Origin: Cerrena zonata
Lineage: Eukaryota > Basidiomycota > Agaricomycetes > Polyporales > Cerrenaceae
DNA: 64,000 bases
Reading direction: 5' to 3'
NCBI GenBank assembly: GCA_038087015.1
Contig: JASBNA010000085.1
Coordinates: forward strand, 62,001-126,000
The translations under genes were made by a program, and so were the position numbers. Below the pieces are notes generated by a model, which did no database searches, had not been told where the DNA came from, and was given only the letters and a program-made list of their open reading frames with translations. This document shows, one piece after another, positions 55,754-64,000 of the stretch. Each line of letters begins with the position of its first letter. Position 1 is the stretch's first letter.

Positions 55754-57053
55754 AATGGTGGGAAAGAATACAAGCGCCTGGCGTCTGGCACGCTGAGCAG
55801 GTCGACTCTGGTCGATCATGACTCCCATCTGTACTTCGGCATCATCTACTATCCGCTGGAGGGCTCGTCTGAGCTGTTGTGCACGGCAAAGACACGATGT
55901 GTCCAGTAGTGCATAGATGCGGCCACAGACGCAGTCAGTTGGTGGTCAGTCGCTGATGTCAGTGGTCGGTCCCAGTCAGTACCAGTCAGTACCAGTCAGT
56001 ACCAGTCAGTACCAGTCAGTACCAGTCAGTCGCTGACGTCGGTGATCAGTCACACATCTCGAGTGTCGTCTTTTTTCTCCGCAGGTTGTCCCACTAGGTA
56101 TCATCCTATCGTATCAATGTTCTGCGTATACAAGCTGATCTGTTTCCGTATGTAGGATGTACTCTCGTTTCCAGGTTCATCTCGGAAGCCGTCCGAGCGA
56201 CAACGCCAGATAGCGCGATCGATATCGTCACCAGAAGTATCGGCCTGCTCATACACAGTTGCAACCTAACCTGGGACGGGCCTTTGACGACTCGGAGCTT
56301 CGCCAGGTTCTCTATTACTACTGGGACTGGACACGAACATGGTAAGCGAGGGCCTTTTTTACCTCTGAAATTCTGTCGACTGAAGTCGCTGGCCGTAGCA
56401 CCGTGTTCCGCACCGATTACTGTATCATCCGACACTTCTCTTCGTCCTCAACTACGTTCTATGGAGGTAGCCTTGCGAAGACCTTGTTTCTTCATATGCG
56501 TTCTGTGGGTGATCGTCGGGGCTTCCCGTCCTGTCGGTGAGCGTGGTCACAAGCGGTGGATATGACATGACCATCTGTCTGAGGACTCGTCTGGGCTGTT
56601 GTGCACGGCAAAGACATGATGTGTCCAGTAGTGCATAGATGCGGCCAGACACGCAGTCACCAGCCGGTGGTCGGTCACACATATTGTTTCCTGCTCACTC
56701 ACGGTACCGCTGTTCTTTGCCCGTGTTGCTGTTTCTCGTATGCAGCTGACCCAGCTTCTACATGCAGGGTGTATGCCATGCATGGTCGAGACAATTGTCC
56801 ACCCAATGCCCTCACTCCGTCTACGTTTCTCAGAGTGTAGAGACGATCGTATCCCGAAATTTCTCGCGGATGGAATCATAGAATGTGGTACTCATACTGC
56901 AGGTATCCTCAAGCATCCGTTCTACGACATCAATCAATACTGTGACAGGATCAGTTGACGAACTCCTAGGATTGCCAAGGTTGGACATGGGTTCCGTAAG
57001 TCGAGCCTCTCTTCGTCCCATAATATTCTGACGATTGGATTAGCGAAACAATG
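55754..57053 (-). repeat. E repeat copy E6
   Basis: Inverted full copy, IR2 partner of E5. VNTR of five units near 55975-56025. High identity ends near 57053, from where only a diverged relation to 42484 and upstream remains. Confidence 0.92.
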
Positions 57054-58351
57054 AACCAAGCCGAAGGTCATTCCACGCTGGAAATGAAGCCTACGTCGCA
57101 ATGAGTTTACATCGTTTCGCTCATATTCGAGTTTCCGCTAGAGGACTCAGCCTAGAATCCATCACAACCGGGCTGCTAGTTCACTTTGGTCGTCCTGTTA
57201 TCGCTGTTACCTCCATGTGTCCTTCTCGCATCCTCTATCGTCTTATTGTCTGTCTGAACAGTCATTCTCACGCACGGATCTCTTTACGGATGGGTATTGC
57301 ATCGTGACTCGATGCTACGCAAGTTAGATGGAAGAATCTTTGCTCGCAGGGCGCAAAGCCCATGCCGCTTTAGGAAAGGTTTCCCTCGCCGACCCTCGCA
57401 TGCGTCTCTCTCCAGCTCAGAGGCTCTTTCGTCCCATTAGTCCGCCATAAATTATTTCATTGTTCATATTGATTATCGTGGACCACGCCTGCATGCCGGG
57501 CTCTATTTGTGGTGTAAGTAAAATGTTATCATGAGCGAAGCCAAAACTAGTCACTAACAATTCTCGTTTGCAGAACTCGAAGTTAGGATGGAGGACGATT
57601 TCTCACCACAGCAAAGCTATCCACCACTCATCTTTCCTGCCATCGCCAATCACCATCACTTCAAATCGCTTGGTGACGAGAGAAGGACTATGACTCCAGA
57701 ATGTATCTCTCACACTTCGACGTGAATCCCTTAAGTTTTGGACGAGACGACACTTTACTCATATTTGAAGATGAGGTGCCCTAGCTCGTTGGGCGACTCG
57801 CTCATGACCGCAGTAATTGTTGAAGTACCTGTCTATCCAATGCATCGGTTTTCATACTTTTGTGTCCGCAATGGGTACTGACTTGCCCGTCCTCCAGGTA
57901 ATCGCGGTGGTAACACCTGTTCTCGATATCTGCCCCCTCCTTCGGCATGGAGAGCAACGGTAGTGGCGTGTGTGTTCGATTCAGCCCCCTTACTCTTCGG
58001 CATATATCCTTCCCATACTGTTCAGGTCTCAAAGCACTAGCACGACCAGAAATGACCTCTTTGTCGACCTCGAATCTAACGTACCCTACTGTACAGAGGC
58101 ACTCCTGTTAGGATTTGGAGGAGATAGTGAACTTTTCCATAAAGACCGTATAGCCTGCGCTCGTTGCGCGGTCGGGCATGGAAAGCGGAGCTCGGGAGAT
58201 ACAGCCGCCAACCGGCATGTGGGCCATGTGTGGCTTTTCGGAAATCAATCTCGTGCCACTGAAACGTCCTCTCAAGTGCGCCTCTCTTTGTTCTTAACCA
58301 TAGGACCTCTCCAAGCATCCAGCTGTAACATTTCGACTTTTGCCTCCAACG
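57054..58351. other. Diverged block of the IR2 right arm
   Basis: Homologous to 41208-42484 (inverted) but with many differences. Short frames are not conserved between the two versions, so no gene is called. It includes the presumed promoter of the following gene. Confidence 0.55.
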
Positions 58352-59758
58352 ATGTCGAATCCCAACCCTGGAACTCACCCAACTCGTAAGCCCATGATTC
58401 CTTGCACACCTGTTTCAAATCAGTCTTGACCTCCTAACGTTTGGTTTACGTAGCCAATATTTCAATCTCTTGGTCACAGAAGGAACAAAAATCAGGAGCC
58501 TTCTTTGACAACAGCGGACCGCGTACCACAATGACCAGAACCCTAGGTTATTTTCTGTGGCGATTGTTTTGGGACGTTTTACGTCTCTCATTCTCCATTC
58601 TGCGGTACCCACTAGCGTTACTCTGCGTGGTATGGATTTCTGGATGGGCCCTGTCAGCCTTCGCGACGTTGATGCTGGATAAGATCGTCAGACCAGTATG
58701 CGATGTCCCCGTCCTTTCCACTTTCTGTGGCGATCTTGCCGCCCATCGTTTCGACAGCCGTCAGACCGGCTCTGCTAGTACAGGCGTCGTTCCGAAGCCC
58801 GATTTTCCAGCTCTAGTCAGCTTGCAGAGCGTAAGCTTGAGCGAGCTGATGGCCGGTTCTGCAGATGGTTCACAACTCTCCCTGGACATCAAAATGGCGC
58901 AAATGGCTACCAGCGATCTCATTTCCCTAGTCAAAGTCAGCGATCTGACTACACGCGGCTCCATCGCGGATGCGCTAGAAGCATTTGTAGACGAAGCCAG
59001 GGCCACCGCGCGTGATCTCCAGAAACTCAATGCAAGAGTCAGTGGCGCGGTTGATCAGTGAGTTTGAATCAGATTCCGGAGACGACGACTGAGCGAATCA
59101 TTATATATGTAGTATCCTTGCTGCGAACGAGTATGCCTTCCGCACCATCGAATTTGAGACAGCCAAATCTACGAATGCGGGCCTCCTTCAAACAATATGG
59201 TCGTGGTCATGGCCTTTAACTGATGCCGAGTCTGGTGTTCAACGCGTCGTAGCTACCACTTTCCAGGATGTCATGAGTCTTTTTGCCACGCAAACGGGCC
59301 AAGTCGTGTTGCAATGCGAGTCTACGTTGACAAACTTGGATCGATTAGAGCAACGTCTTCATGTTTTACACGATATCCTTTCTCGTGAGCGCTCATCTGT
59401 TACAGGTGAACAATCCCAGGTTTTGTCTGAACTCTGGACGATGCTTGGTGGGAATAGAAGACGCCTATGGAATATCGACCAACGCCTGGACTTACTCCGG
59501 AATGTGGGCGAATACAGACTTCGAGCTCTAGCCCATGTCGGGAGAACCCTGCAACTCGTGCAGTCCATGGGCGAGGATATGGAAGAATTGAGGATTCGTG
59601 TGGCCACTCCCACTCTTGTCGAGGACCAGATCCCGATTGAAATTCAGCTTCGTGCCATCAGAGCAGCCGTGGACCGAATATCCGAGAGCAGGATGGTTGC
59701 AAGGGAGAGAACAGCGAAGGTGGCTGATGGACTCCCGTCAATAGATCATCGCATCTGA
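58352..59758 (+). CDS. Membrane-anchored coiled-coil protein (IR2 right copy)
   Basis: Three exons, 58352-58385, 58454-59057 and 59113-59758, give 427 residues. The start reads MSNPNPGTHPT, where the left-arm copy has MSVPKPEGDQ. The next 30 residues also differ (ISISWSQKEQKSGAFFDNSG against ISISWAQKNENPGTFDTA). From MTRTLGYFLWRLFWDVL on, the two proteins are the same. One membrane span at the N-terminus and a long helical C-terminal half as in the left copy. The abrupt change from diverged to identical sequence falls at about 58530, near codon 55. Confidence 0.78.
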
Positions 59759-60660
59759 GTACTAGTCATATTTTGTAATTTAGCATCCATTCGATACAGA
59801 CTTGTGACATAAGCAAGTACCTGACCAGAGAAAGACACACTGTCACTAAGCGACTCGAGACCCCAGCCTGAGTGGGTTGTCGACGTACCTCACCCTATTT
59901 TGAAACTTTCGGACATACTAAGTTTATGTTTGTCGGACGGTGTTCTTTCCGGCCGGATCCGGTCTCATGTACTTAATAGGCGCCGTCGTCTCGTATTAAT
60001 CATGACGTCAGATCAAGGAAGTAATGGGCGAAGCAGACTCGGTGGAGGACACTCCCAACTCGGACTGCGGAGTACTAGTACTGACAGGTACTGACACACT
60101 TGTCCCGCCAACGTCAATGAATGTTTGGGAGTATTTTCTGGTTGTCAATAGTGCACAACAGTCGTCTGCCTACTGTACTGTTCGAATGCTCAGCGCTCAG
60201 ACTTGATACTACTCGATAATTAGGGTGGAAAGGGTTGACTCACTTCTGGTATGCCCCTTGATCCTACTCACTATACTCGCCCGATCCTTCAAAATGAATT
60301 CCGCTACTTTGCTCAACTAGATTTGTATGTATTCAGGATGTCTGACGAAATGGATATCTATGATCACCAGTAACAGTTAACGTTCGTATTACGATGTGAT
60401 CTGCGGACGTCGAATTAGGATATTCTCAGGTAGGAACATTATGTGTATTGCAAACGACATCATGATCTGAGTCAAGACTACGGAGGCCGACTTGTCTAGC
60501 CCAAACTCGCAACTTCGGGACATTTTCTTTCAAGCTCGGCCATGTGCGAATCGTGTGGCGAAAACTTGACTTAGTATCGGAGCCACTACCGTCTTTCATC
60601 TTACTCCTCCAAGATCCCTCGATCTCATCTGCTCATACATTCTAGCTAAGCTCTCCGGTG
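59759..60660. other. Intergenic stretch of the IR2 right arm
   Basis: Mirror of 38933-39834. Its first 180 bases also occur as part of the fragment at 53759-54022. Confidence 0.5.
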
Positions 60661-61971
60661 ATGGTCGTGTCTACTAGATCTAGGTCCGGAGGCGACGGGA
60701 AAACAAAGGTCCCGTCATCTCATATAGACAGACCAACTCACCGTCAATTCCATCCAGGTAGTCCACAAGCAATCAACCGGTCTACTGGTACTAGGCTCGC
60801 AATTGGTAAGCTTTCTCATATTCCCCCTGACTCGATTGCTGATAGCTTCACCGGCCCCAGCAGCTTCACACAAAAACGGTACCACCGTCGGGATTAGGGC
60901 TAGGATGAAAGCCAGAGCGGGGAAGAAACAGGCTTCAGGCTCTAATGTCCATATTGAGGATGAACTCCACGGCGAGGCTCCTTCTGGGGCGCAGCGACTA
61001 GGGTATGAAAGACAACGTCCACATATCTTCATTCATGTTTGCTGATTATTTCAAAGTGACAGAGAACAGAATCAGGATCCACCAGCCAATATCGCAGCTC
61101 CACCCGAAGACTCCGTGATCCCAGCTCAATTGGCTGAATTAGAGTACAAACATCCCCGGTATTCGCCGTTTGCAGCCCTTCCGGATTCCGTCCGTTTGCG
61201 ATTGGAGCTGTCTTTGGAGAAAAAGAAACGCATCATCAGCCTGCAGGGTCAGATTGAAAGACATTTTTGTTGTCCCATGTGAGCTTTTCCCCTCACTATA
61301 CTATCTCTTCCAAGTACTCATGTAGCTGTACTATTTTCTCTCTATAAGCTGTCTCGATGTCTTGTACGTGGCCGAAAAACGGCTTTCTTTGTTTTGTATA
61401 CTACTTTCTAAACAACATTTGATAGCACTCATCCTCAAATAATCAGCTCCACCAACTGTGGCCACACCTTCTGTGCGAAGTGTGTAGTCTCTTGGTACTT
61501 CGCAAAGATGGATCGCACTACAAGCTCATGGCCAAATGGTGTTGAATGTCCCGAATGCTGCCAATCGATGACAGCGCCGAAGATCGGACAAGGTCGGAAG
61601 AGGCTTGCTTTTCCGTTCATATCGAATCGAATTGTCAACCTATTACTATGCGGCGCCATAAGAATGGTGGGCGAATTGGTAGACGATATGTCGATCGATG
61701 ATACATTGGAGAATATACCCGAGGGCTTCCTTCGCAGAGCTTTGAAATGGGGGAAGGGCGGTAAAGGACAGGAGGAATGGTTGAATAATACACGGTATGT
61801 TGAGAGTTTGGATGCTCATGCGTTTTCCATCTCATCTATCCTCTCAGATATTGGAAAGGAGAGATCAGCCACATTGTCGACAATTGGGAGACCTTCACCA
61901 GCGATGAGCTGAAGGATTTGAAGCGGAGGTATTGCCAGTCGGGGAGAGATGGTCAGGTTAACGAACATTAA
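60661..61971 (+). CDS. RING-type zinc-finger protein, allele-like form 2
   Basis: Exons by eye: from 60661 (MVVSTRSRSGGDGKTKVPSS), from about 60848 (SPAPAASHKNGTTVGIRARM), from about 61057 (DREQNQDPPANIAAPPEDS ... LRLELSLEKKKRIISLQGQI), from about 61432 with the RING, and a last exon from about 61852 ending RYCQSGRDGQVNEH. The RING reads HFCCPI, then NCGHTFCAKCVVSWYF and VECPECCQSM. The second ligand of a normal CPxC pair is Thr (CCPIT), so the site is degenerate, somewhat U-box-like. A basic N-terminus (RARMKARAGKKQ) could direct it to the nucleus. It probably works as an E3 ubiquitin ligase; no substrate is suggested. See the left-arm gene for the divergence. Confidence 0.78.
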
Positions 61972-62016
61972 ATATGGTCGGTTTCAAGAACGGCAAGATA
62001 TGTAACCTTCCTATGT

Positions 62017-63079
62017 ATAGCGTAGTGTGGTCAAGGTTGCATTGTAATTGTGTCTGACAATGGTATAGGACAAGGTCAGTTAGCGGCAGATATTGCAAGC
62101 GACCGAACTCGGACTCCGTCCGATAAGTCATAGATTTTGTGTACGCGTATACATACTAGGTCAATGGTGGGAAAGAATACAAGCGCCTGGCGTCTGGCAC
62201 GCTGAGCAGGTCGACTCCGGTCGATCATGACTCCCATCTGTACTTCGGCATCATCTACTATCCGCTGGAGGGCTCGTCTGAGCTGTTGTGCACGGCAAAG
62301 ACACGATGTGTCCAGTAGTGCATAGATGCGGCCACAGACGCAGTCAGTTGGTGGTCAGTCGCTGATGTCAGTGGTCGGTCCCAGTCAGTACCAGTCAGTA
62401 CCAGTCAGTACCAGTCAGTACCAGTCAGTACCAGTCAGTCGCTGACGTCGGTGATCAGTCACACATCTCGAGTGTCGTCTTTTTTCTCCGCAGGTTGTCC
62501 CACTAGGTATCATCCTATCGTATCAATGTTCTGCGTATACAAGCTGATCTGTTTCCGTATGTAGGATGTACTCTCGTTTCCAGGTTCATCTCGGAAGCCG
62601 TCCGAGCGACAACGCCAGATAGCGCGATCGATATCGTCACCAGAAGTATCGGCCTGCTCATACACAGTTGCAACCTAACCTGGGACGGGCCTTTGACGAC
62701 TCGGAGCTTCGCCAGGTTCTCTATTACTACTGGGACTGGACACGAACATGGTAAGCGAGGGCCTTTTTTACCTCTGAAATTCTGTCGACTGAAGTCGCTG
62801 GCCGTAGCACCGTGTTCCGCACCGATTACTGTATCATCCGACACTTCTCTTCGTCCTCAACTACGTTCTATGGAGGTAGCCTTGCGAAGACCTTGTTTCT
62901 TCATATGCGTTCTGTGGGTGATCGTCGGGGCTTCCCGTCCTGTCGGTGAGCGTGGTCACAAGTGGTGGATATGACATGACCATTTGTCTGAGGACTCGTT
63001 TGGGTTGTTGTGCACGGCAAAGACATGATGTGTCCAGTAGTGCATAGATGCGGCCAGACACGCAGTCACCAGCCGGTGT
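62017..63079 (-). repeat. E repeat copy E7 with flank
   Basis: Inverted. From 62160 this is E, with a five-unit VNTR near 62395-62440 and both cores (near 62285-62320 and 63007-63045). It stops at ACCAGCCGGTG (63078), about 400 bases short of the start of E in E5. The 62017-62160 part is the flank shared with 43830-43968. Confidence 0.9.
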
Positions 63080-64000
63080 CATAGTCTGCTCTAGAAATGA
63101 GGAACTTTCTGACGGATTATTTTTCGCTGGATTCGCTCTGCCACGATGACCCGCTTGCAAAAGATCACTTCGTCGCTATGGTGGCACAATACGTGCTCAG
63201 TGTCACTCGGGGAGAGCATCTTATCTTGACGATATGAAGCTCCACTCTATGACAACGTCCCCTGCCGTTTTCTTTGATAGTCAAGTGCACGATAGAGGTC
63301 CTATACATCCTCTCATCTAGTATGTATGTAACAGCCCATCATCTTATATATACATACGGCACTCATTTGATATGGATCAATCCAGATACCCATAACATAT
63401 ACACCAATGATGATGAGTATCTTTGGCCGTATCAATACGTGTTAAAAACACGAACATGTCAATTGACGGGAAGAGAGTGACGGAAAGAGAGAACTGACTC
63501 AGCCCCAGCTTGAAGGTTTTACGCAATCTAGCTCTTGCATCCACCGGAAATGGCTCAAGTTGCATTTTCTGCCATCGATACAGCCGTGTTGGTGAATAAG
63601 GTTGCGATATTTCTACCTTCCTTCTTGGTTCTCTGGTACAATACGAGACTTCGAAGGAACTTAGAACACACTCAGCACATCCAACGATGGCATGGAAGAA
63701 TACTCTGAATGCCAAAAAAACACCGTCTCAATTACCGATCGCACCTCTGATCCTGTGTAGGATAATGTTCTTAACAGGTAGATGACCTTAAGCTGGTGTT
63801 GAATCTCGAGTATTCACATTATTCGTAGACTCACGGACAATATGATCCTAACAAGCCCTTGGAGAAACTCAAAATTAATTATCAAGAATGAATTTACTGA
63901 ACACGCCGCGTCATCCTCTTTCCTTGTACCATCACTCACCATTTCCTTCTTAGATTCTGTCGGATACCTTGGAGATACAAGGGAGGAACGACGACGAGTT
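63080..64000. other. Right end of the window, no firm gene
   Basis: Apparently unique sequence beyond E7. A 52-codon ATG frame at 63550-63708 (MAQVAFSAIDTAVLVNKVAI, with a hydrophobic FLPSFLVLW segment) may be a small gene or part of one, but there is no support beyond the frame. Confidence 0.35.

Larger units (their letters stand above)
55754..62055. repeat. IR2 right arm (mosaic inverted repeat)
   Basis: Partner of 37562-43830; see that entry for the block structure. On this side the diverged blocks are about 57053-58525 and about 61255-61695. Confidence 0.92.

Noticed and set aside
1..64000. Excess of the palindrome ACTAGT / TACTAGTA
   Set aside because: It caught the eye at many places (for example 16117, 17095, 28318), but the count is not clearly above the roughly 16 expected by chance for a 6-mer once duplicated copies are allowed for. 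A proper count would decide.
1..64000. Telomeric repeats, mating-type homeodomain or pheromone receptor genes, CRISPR arrays
   Set aside because: Looked for because of the subtelomere-like structure and inverted repeats; none seen.

Overview
The window looks like a repeat-rich accessory or subtelomere-like stretch of a filamentous basidiomycete genome. Most genes are cut by short GT...AG introns of roughly 40-70 nt. The recognisable proteins are eukaryotic: a nucleoplasmin/FKBP prolyl isomerase, a SUN-domain nuclear envelope protein, an FHA-kinase, a Ras-like GTPase, a WD40 protein and RING proteins. A Tnp2-type (CACTA) transposase and two multi-copy unknown families resemble those I know from Agaricomycetes. 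A Rhizoctonia/Ceratobasidium-like source is a guess only. No rRNA, convincing tRNA, CRISPR or bacterial operon structure is visible.

The layout is dominated by very recent duplications. IR1 is a near-perfect inverted repeat, 1-5489 against 31044-36532, running off the left edge of the window. Its arms carry a 307-aa and a 254-aa hypothetical gene and the nucleoplasmin/FKBP gene, which is whole only in the right arm. IR2 is a mosaic inverted repeat, 37562-43830 against 55754-62055. Its arms carry a RING gene, a membrane/coiled-coil gene and a repeat called E here. DR1 is a 2.8-kb direct repeat, 19200-22011 and 50739-53550, containing one multi-exon gene. The E repeat (about 1.2 kb, with an internal 10-bp VNTR and two copies of a core beginning CACTACTGGACACATC) is present seven times in full or in part. 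It lies at or next to most of the duplication breakpoints.

Between the arms of IR1 lie a pair of paralogous unknown genes (6.8-7.9 kb and 26.9-28.0 kb), a complete-looking multi-exon Tnp2 transposase gene (9.8-14.2 kb), a diverged third member of the membrane/coiled-coil family (16.6-17.8 kb), DR1 copy 1 and a SUN-domain gene (28.5-30.1 kb). Between the arms of IR2 lie an FHA-domain Ser/Thr kinase, a Ras-like GTPase with degenerate G4/G5 motifs, a small coiled-coil gene, DR1 copy 2, a gene fragment and a WD40 gene.

Several genes belong to families that act at the nucleus or in checkpoint signalling (LINC complex, histone chaperone/FKBP, Cds1/Chk2-like kinase, RING E3). Their joint function here is inference only. 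All exon coordinates were read by eye from splice consensus and frame. An assembly artefact behind the near-identical duplications cannot be excluded from sequence alone.
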